From assembly GCF_900149695.1 (NCBI RefSeq), contig NZ_LT703003.1, forward strand, positions 1 through 64,000: a DNA stretch of 64,000 nt, given 5' to 3'. This DNA is from Anderseniella sp. Alg231-50. GTDB taxonomy: Bacteria > Pseudomonadota > Alphaproteobacteria > Rhizobiales > Aestuariivirgaceae. Positions within the stretch are counted from its first letter, which is position 1, and each line of letters opens with the position of its first letter. The translations under genes were made by a program, and so were the position numbers. This document shows positions 26,546 through 35,000 of this stretch, one piece after another. The notes under the pieces are model-generated. The model worked only from the letters and a program-made list of their open reading frames with translations. It had not been told where the DNA came from and made no database searches.

Positions 26546-26902
26546 CTAAAACCCCAGCGGCATCAGCTTGTAGCCCTGATCGGTGCGATAACCGAAGCCG
26601 TCATGGCGGGTGCGATAGCAGATTTCCTTGGCCTGCCGGCGCTGCTTGATGCGGGAACACAGGCTGCCGTTTTCATCATCAATGCGCCACTCGCCATAGA
26701 CCACGCGACCCTTGGTTGACAGCATCCGCATCTCACCGGACTTGCGGTAGATGATCTTGCCGTTGAGTTTGCCGCGGAAAGCAAGCTCCTGGCCAACCAG
26801 TTCCTTCATGATCTCGCCTCCCGACATCCAGTCGGCAGCGAGGGCATTTTGCGGCAACAGCACACTTGCGGCACTCAAAGCAATTAACAGTGATCTTTTC
26901 AT
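26546..26902 (-). CDS. Small secreted protein, possibly DUF995-like
   Basis: A 118-residue protein with a clear signal peptide (residues 1-22, ending QNALA). The mature part is compact and mixed: GQELAFRGKLNGK, then YGEWRIDDENGSLCSRI and KEICYRTRHDGFGY. Two cysteines could form a disulfide in the periplasm. The GxW and C...C pattern reminds me of DUF995 proteins, but I am not sure. It is a single gene with its upstream region in a long gene-free stretch. Confidence 0.65.
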   Translation of the reverse strand: MKRSLLIALSAASVLLPQNALAADWMSGGEIMKELVGQELAFRGKLNGKIIYRKSGEMRMLSTKGRVVYGEWRIDDENGSLCSRIKQRRQAKEICYRTRHDGFGYRTDQGYKLMPLGF

Positions 26903-27421
26903 CTAAAGGCTCCCCAGCCAATCGGAGCGGTGCAGGTTCTGAACGCATCAAAACCGGTGCTCCATACTTCAGTTACAGCATGCCCTTGTTCGTAAGTCCG
27001 CACGCATTGCGTGCGGGGCATGCCAATGTGAAGTGCCTTTCCGGGGTCAGGACCAAACCCTGCTTGCGTCTAAGTCTTTTTGTCTTCGTTACAAGTCCGG
27101 ACAAGGCACGGCGTAAAAAAGTCTACTGGGACTAAACCAGAGATCGTGCAGGTCCGTCTGTGAGACCTGTCACATCGCTCGTTCAGGCCGGGAGACCCGG
27201 CCTGTCGCAAGGCTAAAAGCTTGAAACCGCTTGTTGCCCTACCGGCCCCTACTCAAGGACCAGTAATCATCATCGGCGTCTCAACCTTAACAAATGCTTA
27301 AGAAACCAATGAACAATCCCAGCATCAGCACCCGAATTGCTTATCTCACCCAGCAAGGCGAGCACCGATAAACTTATCCTAGGACAGATTCGCGGAAGAT
27401 TACAAATAAGGCAGGAACAGC
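26903..27421. other. 519-base gene-free region with two strong hairpins
   Basis: No gene is supported. A two-part hairpin covers 26978-27023: outer arms GCATGCCC/GGGCATGC and an inner 8-bp stem CCGCACGC/GCGTGCGG. A perfect 9-bp stem, CAGGCCGGG/CCCGGCCTG with a 3-base loop, lies at 27184-27204. Neither has a T-run. The second lies about 220 bases past the glcF stop and might protect or end that transcript. Confidence 0.5.
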
Positions 27422-28726
27422 CTACTCCGCAGCCTGTGGAAAGCTGTCCGCCAGGGCCTGTGGTCGCGGTCCGCCGGTGGCCCAGTCCAGTAGTTCCGCC
27501 GTGTGAACAACCGGAATACCAGTGCCGTTGCCGATCTGCATCATGCAGCCGATATTGCCGGCGGAAATGACATCCGGCGTCAGTGCTTCCAGGGTCGCCA
27601 CCTTGCGGTTTTTCAGCTCGGCTGAAATCTCCGGTTGCATGATGTTATAGGTCCCGGCAGAGCCGCAGCACAAATGTGGGTCAGCGGGTTCCAGCACACT
27701 GAAGCCAGCCGCCTTCAGCAGGGTTTTCGGATGGGTCTTGATCTGCTGGCCATGCTGCAGGGAACACGCGGCATGATAGGCCACCTTCATCTGCGGCACC
27801 TTTGCCTGGTTGAGGCCAAGCTCCACCATGACTTCGGAAATATCCTTGGCCAGTTTCGACACAATGGCAGCGTCTTCGGCCAGGGCGTCATTGCGGAACA
27901 TATGGCCATAGTCCTTTACGGTGGTGCCGCAACCGGACGTGTTGATGATCACCGCATCAAGGCCTTCGCCACGATATTCCTTCATCCATGCGTTGATGTT
28001 GGCGGCCGCGGACGCATGGCTGTCACTGGTCCTGCCCATGTGATGGGTAAGCGCGCCACAGCAGCCGATACCCCTGGCAATGACCACATCGCAGCCGTGC
28101 CGCGTCAGCAGCCTGATCGTGCTTTCATTGATGTCCGTGTTCAGGGCGCGCTGGGCGCAGCCGGTGAGCAGCGCAACACGCTTGCGACGTTCGCCTTGTG
28201 CCTTGAACACCTGGGGCAGGTCCATCGGGCTCGGCCCCGGCAGGTCGGTCGGGGCAAGCGCGACCATCGCCTTCAGCCTGCCCGGCAGATACCGGGCAAA
28301 CGGTTTCGCAAACCGGGCCCCGAACATGGCCAGCCGGAAGCGGCCGGGATAGGGCAAAACCTGCACCAGCAGCCAGCGCAATACGCGTTCGGGCAGTGGT
28401 CTTGTATAAGTCTTCTCGATGTATTCGCGCGCATGATCCACAAGATGCATGTAGTGCACGCCCGACGGACAGGTGGACATGCACGACAGACACGACAGGC
28501 AGCGGTCGATGTGCTTGACCGTCTTGGCATCCGCCGGACGGCCCTTTTCCAGCATGTCCTTCATCAGGTAGATGCGGCCGCGCGGGCTGTCCAGTTCGTC
28601 ACCCAGCACCTGGTAGGTCGGGCACGTTGCCGTGCAAAACCCGCAATGGACGCAGGTGCGCAGAACCTCGTTCGACCGTTTGATCGCCGGGTCCTTCATC
28701 TGCTCAATGGTGAAATTGGTCTGCAT
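27422..28726 (-). CDS. glcF: Glycolate oxidase iron-sulfur subunit GlcF
   Basis: The electron-transfer subunit of the membrane-associated glycolate dehydrogenase GlcDEF, which oxidises glycolate to glyoxylate. The 434-residue protein has two 4Fe-4S clusters in the N-terminal part (CVHCGFCTATCPTY and CLSCLSCMSTCPSG) and two C-terminal CCG domains (GIGCCGALTHH and HLCCGSAGTY). It starts 6 bases after glcE and is the last gene of glcDEF. The upstream TRAP genes on the same strand suggest uptake of the same or a related 2-hydroxy acid. Confidence 0.93.
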   Translation of the reverse strand: MQTNFTIEQMKDPAIKRSNEVLRTCVHCGFCTATCPTYQVLGDELDSPRGRIYLMKDMLEKGRPADAKTVKHIDRCLSCLSCMSTCPSGVHYMHLVDHAREYIEKTYTRPLPERVLRWLLVQVLPYPGRFRLAMFGARFAKPFARYLPGRLKAMVALAPTDLPGPSPMDLPQVFKAQGERRKRVALLTGCAQRALNTDINESTIRLLTRHGCDVVIARGIGCCGALTHHMGRTSDSHASAAANINAWMKEYRGEGLDAVIINTSGCGTTVKDYGHMFRNDALAEDAAIVSKLAKDISEVMVELGLNQAKVPQMKVAYHAACSLQHGQQIKTHPKTLLKAAGFSVLEPADPHLCCGSAGTYNIMQPEISAELKNRKVATLEALTPDVISAGNIGCMMQIGNGTGIPVVHTAELLDWATGGPRPQALADSFPQAAE

Positions 28727-28732
28727 TGTCGC

Positions 28733-29875
28733 CTATCCCATCCGGCCGGGGTTCAAAATGCCATGCGGATCAAAGCGGGCCCGAAGCCCGGCACTGATTT
28801 TCGCAAGCGGTGCCGGTTCCGGCTGGAACACACCAAGCTGTTTGGCTGTTGCTTCGCTTGAGCGTATCAATGTGGCATGCCCGTCAATCCCGTTCATGAC
28901 GGCCCTCGCATCGGTACCTTCCGGCACACAGGCCCACACCAGGCCCCCGCCCCAGTCAAACTGAAGCTGCGCCCCGTCACCCAGCAAACTTGCCAGTTTT
29001 GCGCCGTCTGACGGTTTCACTGACATCCGCCATATGTCGCCCTTGCCAGCGGCAACGGCCTCGGCATCGCGGATATGCTGCCACAGTTTGTCAGACCTTG
29101 CCTGGTCAGCTTCAATATTCACATCGCCGAATTCGGCGAGCAGTTCCTTCAGCTTGCCAGAGCGATATTTGACGGAGCCTTCGAAGCCTTCAACACGTAT
29201 GCATGTCCGAGCTGCCTTGTCTGCGGTCGCCGGCAGATGTGCCGCGCCGTTTACATCATAAGGCGCGGTCAGGGCCGCGCTCATCGCTGCCCCTGCCTTG
29301 TCACTGCCGAGGCCCTCGACGACGACTGTAGCGCCTGCTTCCGGCATGGGCAGGACCTTGAACGCGACCTCGGTGAGCACGCCCAGCGTACCGTGGCTGC
29401 CGGCCATCAGCTTGACCAGGTCGTAGCCGGTGACGTTCTTCATCACCCGGCCGCCGTTCTTGATGACGGTGCCTTCACCATCCACAAACCGCACCCCGAT
29501 GAGAGAATCTCGGCAGGCACCTGCCTGGATGCGGCGCGGACCGGAAATATTCGCCGCCACAACGCCACCAATGGTGGATTTGCCGTTGGTGCCGTACAGC
29601 GCCCGGTGATCCATCGGCTCAAACGGCAGTCTCTGACCTTCCCTGGAAAGCGTCTTTTCGATCGTCTCCAGCGGCGTTCCGGCGCCAGCGACTATTGTCA
29701 GCGCGCCGGGCTCATACAGCGACACGCCCTTCAGACCGGTGGTATCAACAAGCTCGCCGGTGACACCGTGGCCCAGTCCTGCCCTGGAACCGCCGCCGCG
29801 AATTTGCAGTTTCGTGCCTTTTGCCGCCGACGCCTTAATGGCGTCAGCCAAGTCCTGTTCCGATTTTGGTTTCAT
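28733..29875 (-). CDS. glcE: Glycolate oxidase FAD-binding subunit GlcE
   Basis: The second FAD-type subunit of glycolate dehydrogenase. The 380-residue protein has an FAD PCMH domain (LQIRGGGSRAGLG, then IGGVVAANISGPRRIQAGAC and GGRVMKNVTGYDLVKLMAGS) and a C-terminal FAD-oxidase part ending HGILNPGRMG. ATG 29875 overlaps the glcD stop as ATGA; the frame upstream is inside glcD. Confidence 0.93.
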   Translation of the reverse strand: MKPKSEQDLADAIKASAAKGTKLQIRGGGSRAGLGHGVTGELVDTTGLKGVSLYEPGALTIVAGAGTPLETIEKTLSREGQRLPFEPMDHRALYGTNGKSTIGGVVAANISGPRRIQAGACRDSLIGVRFVDGEGTVIKNGGRVMKNVTGYDLVKLMAGSHGTLGVLTEVAFKVLPMPEAGATVVVEGLGSDKAGAAMSAALTAPYDVNGAAHLPATADKAARTCIRVEGFEGSVKYRSGKLKELLAEFGDVNIEADQARSDKLWQHIRDAEAVAAGKGDIWRMSVKPSDGAKLASLLGDGAQLQFDWGGGLVWACVPEGTDARAVMNGIDGHATLIRSSEATAKQLGVFQPEPAPLAKISAGLRARFDPHGILNPGRMG

Positions 29876-31308
29876 GCTGCCTCGCGCCGCGTCCTGGTGG
29901 TTTTCAGCGGGAACACCTTGGCCGGATTGAGCAGCCACTTGGCGTCGAACACATCCTTGACCCGTACCTGCGCCTCCAGATCACCTTCATTATACTGGGT
30001 CAGCATAAGGTCGCGTTTTTCGACGCCCACGCCATGTTCGCCGGTCAGGCAGCCACCCACTTCAACACACAGTTTCAGGATTTCCGCCCCCATGGCCTCG
30101 CAGGTTTCCAGGTCTCCCGGCTTGTTGGCATCAAACAGGATCAGCGGATGCAGATTGCCGTCGCCGGCGTGGAACACATTGGCGACGTCGAGGCCATATT
30201 CCTTCGACAGCTCTTCCATGCGGCGCAGCACCAGCGGCAACTGGCTCACCGGGATGGTGCCGTCGAGACACATATAGTCGTTGATCTGGCCCATGGCGCC
30301 GAATGCAGCCTTGCGGCCTTTCCAGATCGCCGCCGATTCTTCCGTGCTGGCACTCTCGCGAAGTTCTGCCGGGTTATGCCGGCGCGCAATGGTCTTGATC
30401 TTGTCCAGCTGCTCGACGATTTCGGCTTCCGAGCCTTCGACCTCAACGATCAGCAGGGCTTCGACGTCCGGGTAACCGGCATGGGCAAAATCTTCCGTCG
30501 CCCGGATGCAGGGCCGGTCCATGAACTCGATCGCGACCGGCAGCACGCCGGCCTTGATGATGTCAGCGACGCAGGCGCCGGCCACCTCGGAACGGTCAAA
30601 ACCAAGCAGAACCGGCCGGGCGCCTTCGGGCTTCCTCAATATGCGCAATGTCGCTTCGGTGACGATGCCGAGCTGGCCTTCCGACCCGCATATAACACCG
30701 AGCAGATCATAGACGGCGGCATCAAGATGGGCACCGCCAATGTCGACGATCTCACCTTCCATGGTGACCATTTTCACGCCCATCAGGTTGTTGGTGGTCA
30801 CCCCGTATTTCAGGCAATGGGCGCCACCGGAATTCATGGCAATGTTGCCGGCGATGGCACAGGCCAGCTGGCTGGACGGGTCCGGCGCGTAGAAAAACTC
30901 GTTCTCCTCGACCGCGCCGGTCACCGACAGGTTGGTGCGCCCGGTCTGCACCGTGATAAAGCGGTTGTCGTAGTCGGTTTCCAGCACCGCGTTCATGCGC
31001 GATACACCGATAATGATACTGTCCGCGGTCGGCAGTGATCCACCGGCCAGCGAGGTTCCCGCCCCGCGCGGCACCACCGGCACGCCTTCTTCATGGCAGA
31101 TCTTCAGGCACGCAGCGACTTCTTCCGTAGTGCCGGGCAGCACGACGGCCAGCGGCTGGCAACGATAGGCGGTGAGTGCGTCACATTCATAGGCGCGGGT
31201 TTCATTGGGATCGGAAATCACCGCCTCGCCGGGCAGCAATTTTTCGAGCCTGGCCACTATGGATGCCTTGCGCTCCAGTACACCCTGATCCGGGACCGGC
31301 ATTTCCAT
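29872..31308 (-). CDS. glcD: Glycolate oxidase catalytic subunit GlcD
   Basis: A FAD-linked oxidase that takes electrons from glycolate or D-lactate. The 478-residue protein has the PCMH FAD-binding region (VVPRGAGTSLAGGSLP, DPSSQLACAIAGNIAMNSGG) and the C-terminal substrate domain with VFHAGDGNLHPLILFD and CLTGEHGVGVEKRDLM. First gene of glcDEF, with translational coupling to glcE. A 31-bp inverted repeat lies 79 bases upstream, between it and the TRAP genes. Confidence 0.94.
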   Translation of the reverse strand: MEMPVPDQGVLERKASIVARLEKLLPGEAVISDPNETRAYECDALTAYRCQPLAVVLPGTTEEVAACLKICHEEGVPVVPRGAGTSLAGGSLPTADSIIIGVSRMNAVLETDYDNRFITVQTGRTNLSVTGAVEENEFFYAPDPSSQLACAIAGNIAMNSGGAHCLKYGVTTNNLMGVKMVTMEGEIVDIGGAHLDAAVYDLLGVICGSEGQLGIVTEATLRILRKPEGARPVLLGFDRSEVAGACVADIIKAGVLPVAIEFMDRPCIRATEDFAHAGYPDVEALLIVEVEGSEAEIVEQLDKIKTIARRHNPAELRESASTEESAAIWKGRKAAFGAMGQINDYMCLDGTIPVSQLPLVLRRMEELSKEYGLDVANVFHAGDGNLHPLILFDANKPGDLETCEAMGAEILKLCVEVGGCLTGEHGVGVEKRDLMLTQYNEGDLEAQVRVKDVFDAKWLLNPAKVFPLKTTRTRREAA

Positions 31309-31386
31309 ATCGGGTCATCCTTCCTGCTCGTTCGACCAGCACACCTGTGTGTGAACCTTTGAACGTCACGAGATCCAGCGTGGATC

Positions 31387-31417
31387 ATTAATTGGTAAAA
31401 AAATATTACCAATTAAT
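31387..31417. promoter_or_regulatory. Perfect 12-bp inverted repeat upstream of glcD
   Basis: ATTAATTGGTAA (31387-31398) and TTACCAATTAAT (31406-31417) are perfect inverted arms around AAAAATA. The half-site AATTGGT is like that of FadR-family regulators such as PdhR and GlcC, but the 11-base distance between GGT and ACC is larger than their usual 3. It could be a double operator or an AT-rich hairpin separating dctM from glcD. Confidence 0.5.
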
Positions 31418-31477
31418 TTCACGCTTTGATACCCCTACTTTGGCTGAATATCAAACCCGTGTCGAACCTGCCGGTTC

Positions 31478-33049
31478 TCAACGCCCAAACATCACCGCAG
31501 GCAGCCAGGTCGCAATGCCTGGCAACACCCAGATAAGCGAGACTCCAACAGCCTGCAGGGCGATAAACGGGATCACGCCGCGATAGATATCGCCGGTGGT
31601 TATTTCCGGTGGCGCCGCGCCGCGCAGATAGAACAGGGAAAAGCCGAACGGCGGTGTCAGAAAACTGGTCTGCAAGTTGATGGCAATCAGCACGGCGAGC
31701 CAGATCGGATCGTGGCCCATGACAATCAGCGCGGGCACCACGATCGGCAGCAGGATGACCGATATCTCGACAAAATCGAGAATGAAGCCGAGCAGGAAGA
31801 TCAACACCATGACGAAAACCAGGGCGCCGGTGGCACCACCCGGCATGGCTTCCACCAGGTGCTCGATGCGCTTGTCACCGCCAAGCCCGCGAAACACCAA
31901 AGAAAACACACTGGCCCCGATAATGGTGCCGAAGATCATCGAACTGACGGACATGGTGCGCGTGTTGATCACGCCGAGATAACCTTCACGCGCGGCATGG
32001 CGAATGGCGCGCCAGATACCCCAGGCCACCACTGCCACCAGACAGGCGCCGAGGGCCGCCACGATCCACACACCGAGATCAGCGTCGGAACGCTGCAGGC
32101 GTATCGACGTCGATGACGCCAGCACGACAATGCCGGCAAGAGCCGCGATGGCCAGCAGGCTGGCCCCGCGCGCGCCCTCGTCACGGCGATAGGTTGCCAG
32201 CAACAATGCGCCAACCGCACCGACGCTGGCAGCTTCGGTCGGGGTCGCGACCCCGCCGACGATCGAGCCCAGCACCGCGACAATCAGGAATACCGGTGGC
32301 AGCAGTACGCGCAGCAACTGCCTCGTGCTGACCGGCTCGGCCGCATCGCGCGGCATGGCAGGCGCGCGCTCAGGCCTGATCCAGGCCAGCGCCAGTATGT
32401 AAACAATGTACAGCGCCACCAGTACGAGGCCCGGCAGCAGGGCAGCCGCAAATGTCTGGCCGACACTGATGGTCTCAACCGTGAACTTGCCCTGCTCAAA
32501 CTGCGCCTGCTGATAGGCGGACGACATCACCTCGGACAGGATGATCAGCAGGGTCGACGGCGGGATGATCTGGCCCAGGGTCCCGGCCGTGCACACGGTT
32601 CCCGCAGCCAGGCGCTTCGAATAGCCGTTGCGCAACATGGCCGGCAGGGCGATCAGGGCCATGGTGATGACGGTGGCCCCGACAATGCCTGTCGATGCGG
32701 CCAGCAGCGTGCCGACTACGACAACCGATACCGCCAGACCGCCGCGCCTGGTGCCAAACAGCCGGCCCATTTCCTCAAGCAGTTCTTCGGCCAGCCGGCT
32801 GCGTTCCAGCACGATACCCATGAATACGAACAGTGGAATGGCGATCAGCACCTGGTTGGTCATGATGCCGAACAGCCGTTGCGACAACGCACCCAGCAAC
32901 GCCGTGTCGAACGCCCCGAGTATGGCCCCAAGGCCGGCAAAGATCGTCGCCACACCCGCCAGGGTGAATGTCACCGGATAACCGCGCAAAAGTGCTGCAG
33001 CCAGCACCAGGAACATTGCAATATCGAGGTTTTCGGCAATGAAGTTCAT
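31478..33049 (-). CDS. dctM: TRAP transporter large permease (DctM type)
   Basis: The main membrane subunit of a sodium-driven, binding-protein-dependent importer. The 523-residue protein is longer than the usual 425 because of an extra hydrophobic block at about residues 240-370. Family stretches include FVFMGIVLERSRLAEELLEEM, AASTGIVGATVITMALIALP and GQIIPPSTLLIILSEVMSS, and near the end TSFLTPPFGFSLFYLRG. This long form is known in the keto-acid/chloroaromatic TRAP group. Its ATG overlaps the dctQ stop. Confidence 0.92.
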   Translation of the reverse strand: MNFIAENLDIAMFLVLAAALLRGYPVTFTLAGVATIFAGLGAILGAFDTALLGALSQRLFGIMTNQVLIAIPLFVFMGIVLERSRLAEELLEEMGRLFGTRRGGLAVSVVVVGTLLAASTGIVGATVITMALIALPAMLRNGYSKRLAAGTVCTAGTLGQIIPPSTLLIILSEVMSSAYQQAQFEQGKFTVETISVGQTFAAALLPGLVLVALYIVYILALAWIRPERAPAMPRDAAEPVSTRQLLRVLLPPVFLIVAVLGSIVGGVATPTEAASVGAVGALLLATYRRDEGARGASLLAIAALAGIVVLASSTSIRLQRSDADLGVWIVAALGACLVAVVAWGIWRAIRHAAREGYLGVINTRTMSVSSMIFGTIIGASVFSLVFRGLGGDKRIEHLVEAMPGGATGALVFVMVLIFLLGFILDFVEISVILLPIVVPALIVMGHDPIWLAVLIAINLQTSFLTPPFGFSLFYLRGAAPPEITTGDIYRGVIPFIALQAVGVSLIWVLPGIATWLPAVMFGR

Positions 33050-33549
33050 TCACGTCGCTCCAGCCGCGCCAGGTCACGCAGCAGACACGCGACACCTTGC
33101 ACCAGCAGCAACAGGCAGAACGCCGGGATCAGGCCCTTGAGCAGAAACGAGGCCGGAATACCGCCAACCGAAATGGCACCTTCAAGAATGGACACGGAGT
33201 TGCGCACATAGGGCCAGCTCACCCACAGGATGAGTATGAGTGAGGGTATCAGCAGCAGCGCGGCACCGGCGGCATTGACCCGGGCGCGGCCCTTCTCGTC
33301 GCGGCGGCTGTAGAAAATGTCGATGCGGACATGTTCATCCACCAGCAGGGTGTAGCCTGCCCCCAGCATGAACAGCGCTGCGTGCATGTACAGCACGCCT
33401 TCACCCAGAAACACGAAAGAGACGCCAAACAGGTAGCGCATGACCACAATGGCGAACTGCAGAAGCACCATCGCCAGCGCCAGCCAGCGTACCGTCAGCC
33501 CACACCAGCGGTTGACCGCATCAAGCCGCCCAGCCCAGTCCTTCATCAT
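33046..33549 (-). CDS. dctQ: TRAP transporter small permease (DctQ type)
   Basis: A 167-residue membrane protein with four hydrophobic helices, including RWLALAMVLLQFAIVVMRYLF and ALFMLGAGYTLLVDEHVRIDIFY, the latter a DctQ family feature. It pairs with DctM in the membrane. Overlaps dctM by 4 bases; a stem-loop separates it from the binding-protein gene upstream. Confidence 0.9.
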   Translation of the reverse strand: MMKDWAGRLDAVNRWCGLTVRWLALAMVLLQFAIVVMRYLFGVSFVFLGEGVLYMHAALFMLGAGYTLLVDEHVRIDIFYSRRDEKGRARVNAAGAALLLIPSLILILWVSWPYVRNSVSILEGAISVGGIPASFLLKGLIPAFCLLLLVQGVACLLRDLARLERRE

Positions 33550-33574
33550 GAAACGACCGCCCTCAATGATTGCC

Positions 33575-33599
33575 GGCCGGCCTCGTTGTGAGGCCGACC
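33575..33599 (-). terminator. Stem-loop between dctP and dctQ
   Basis: GGCCGGCCTC (33575-33584) pairs with GAGGCCGACC (33590-33599), a 10-bp stem with one G-U pair and a 5-base loop. There is no strong T-run, so it more likely stabilises the dctP message or partly terminates it. Confidence 0.5.
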
Positions 33600-33612
33600 G
33601 CCGGTGATTTCA

Positions 33613-34707
33613 TCACCCACCGTACTTGTAGTCCAGAGCCCGGGCATTCATCTGGCCGTTATCGGCATAGACCATGTAATCGGATATGGACGTGCGATAG
33701 GCAAGGAAGCTCTCGGTGATTTTCTTGACCAGTTCATCCTGGTCATTGCGCAGATCATCGATCACCTCACCGGCTGCATTGCCCATGGCCCTGATCACGC
33801 CTTCCGGCAGCATCTTCACCTGAACGCCATGCTCGGCCACCATCTGCTTCAAAGCCTTTGCATGCTTGGTGGTGTATTCGGTCCACACGGGATTGTAGAG
33901 CGATTCACAGGCAAAGCTGACGGCCTGCTTGAGATCGTCCGGCAAGTCGTCGTAGGCCTTCTTGTTGAACCCGCACTCTTCCGCAGATGACGGCTCACCG
34001 ACACCCGGCCAGTAATAGTTCTTGGAAATCTGGTAGAAACCGAGGGCGGAATCGGTCCACGGGCCAATGAACTCACCGGCATCGATGGTGCCGGACTGCA
34101 GCGCCTGGAACATGTCGCGTCCACCCATGGCCTGCACCGCCATGCCGAGCTTGGAGCACATTTCCGACGCCAGGCCGGTGGTGCGGTAACGCAGGCCTTT
34201 CAGGTCATCCACCGACTTGATTTCATTGCGGAACCAGCCGGCCCACTGCGGACCGGAATTGCCGCACAGGAACGGCTTCAGGTTGAAACGGGCATACATT
34301 TCATCATAGAGCGCCTGGCCGCCGCCATGGTTGAGCCAACCCACCTGTTCGTCGGCCCTGAGACCAAACGGCTGCGATCCGAACAGCAGGATACCCTTGG
34401 ATTTCGAGCCCCAGTAAGCCGGTACCGCATGATAAAGCTCGGCGGTTCCTTCAGACACGGCATCAAACACACCACGACCGGGCACCAGTTCACCGGCGGC
34501 GAAAAGCTCGACTTCGATACGTCCGCCGGACGCTGCCGTGATGCGGTCGGCCAGCATCTGGGCCGCGACGCCGGGTCCGGGCAGGTTTTTCGGCCATGCG
34601 GTCACCATCTTCCACTTGCGTTTGTCCTGAGCGATTGCCGGTGTGGCAAGTGCGGCTGTGGCCACTGCCCCTACAGCGCCTTTCTGGATGAATTCACGTC
34701 TTTTCAT
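33613..34707 (-). CDS. dctP: TRAP transporter substrate-binding protein (DctP type, Tat-exported)
   Basis: A 364-residue periplasmic binding protein. The N-terminus MKRREFIQKGAVGAVA is a twin-arginine signal ending TPAIAQ. The mature part has AAGELVPGRGVFDAV, GLRYRTTG with the conserved substrate-carboxylate Arg, and TIDAGEFIGPWTD. It resembles the group that binds 2-oxo acids or aromatic acids (TakP/FcbT1-like). With glcDEF next door, a 2-hydroxy or 2-oxo acid is a reasonable guess. Its start is only 29 bases from an inserted repeat element that now occupies the promoter position. Confidence 0.9.
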   Translation of the reverse strand: MKRREFIQKGAVGAVATAALATPAIAQDKRKWKMVTAWPKNLPGPGVAAQMLADRITAASGGRIEVELFAAGELVPGRGVFDAVSEGTAELYHAVPAYWGSKSKGILLFGSQPFGLRADEQVGWLNHGGGQALYDEMYARFNLKPFLCGNSGPQWAGWFRNEIKSVDDLKGLRYRTTGLASEMCSKLGMAVQAMGGRDMFQALQSGTIDAGEFIGPWTDSALGFYQISKNYYWPGVGEPSSAEECGFNKKAYDDLPDDLKQAVSFACESLYNPVWTEYTTKHAKALKQMVAEHGVQVKMLPEGVIRAMGNAAGEVIDDLRNDQDELVKKITESFLAYRTSISDYMVYADNGQMNARALDYKYGG

Positions 34708-34736
34708 TTTGGCTCTCCTCTGTTTTCAACTCACTG

Positions 34737-35000
34737 ATACCAAAGTAAGTGATTATTGATCCATTTGACCGATTTTTCGCGTTTGCCGGCGAGGCATGCT
34801 TCACGCCGTGGTCTGGCTGACCACAAGTGGAGCATAACGATGTCCGGAGGACGCGAAAAACCGGCCTTCGGTGGGCCAAATCCGTCCATCTGGTGCGTTG
34901 CAGCGCTTGCCCGATGAACCGCATCGCGCTGCGCACTGCGCCTGCCAGAGTGGCCGGATTTGTCTCCATCAAATGGGTCAATAATCACTTCCTTTGGTAT
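34737..35000. mobile_element. 264-bp MITE-like element, family 1 copy A
   Basis: Ends are near-perfect terminal inverted repeats of about 32 bp (two mismatches), both starting ATACCAAAG and ending CCATTTGA. An internal inverted pair flanks the centre (CCGATTTTTCGCG at about 34769 and CGCGAAAAACCGG near 34852). About 85% identical by eye to the copy at 61549-61813. It encodes no transposase. The right end abuts the hutU stop codon and the left end lies 29 bases from the dctP start. This fills the gap between hutU and dctP. Confidence 0.9.

Noticed and set aside
27035-27135. Partial GGTCAGGACC-type end, possibly a decayed family 2 element
   Set aside because: Only about ten bases match and no matching right end or interior similarity was found.
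27635-28861. 408-codon plus-strand frame opposite glcF and glcE
   Set aside because: Its protein is rich in His, Arg and Gln with no recognisable domain, while the minus strand encodes well conserved GlcF and GlcE.
31387-31417. Assignment of the glcD upstream repeat as a standard PdhR/GlcC operator
   Set aside because: The half-sites fit, but the distance between them is 11 bases instead of about 3, so the named assignment is not supported.
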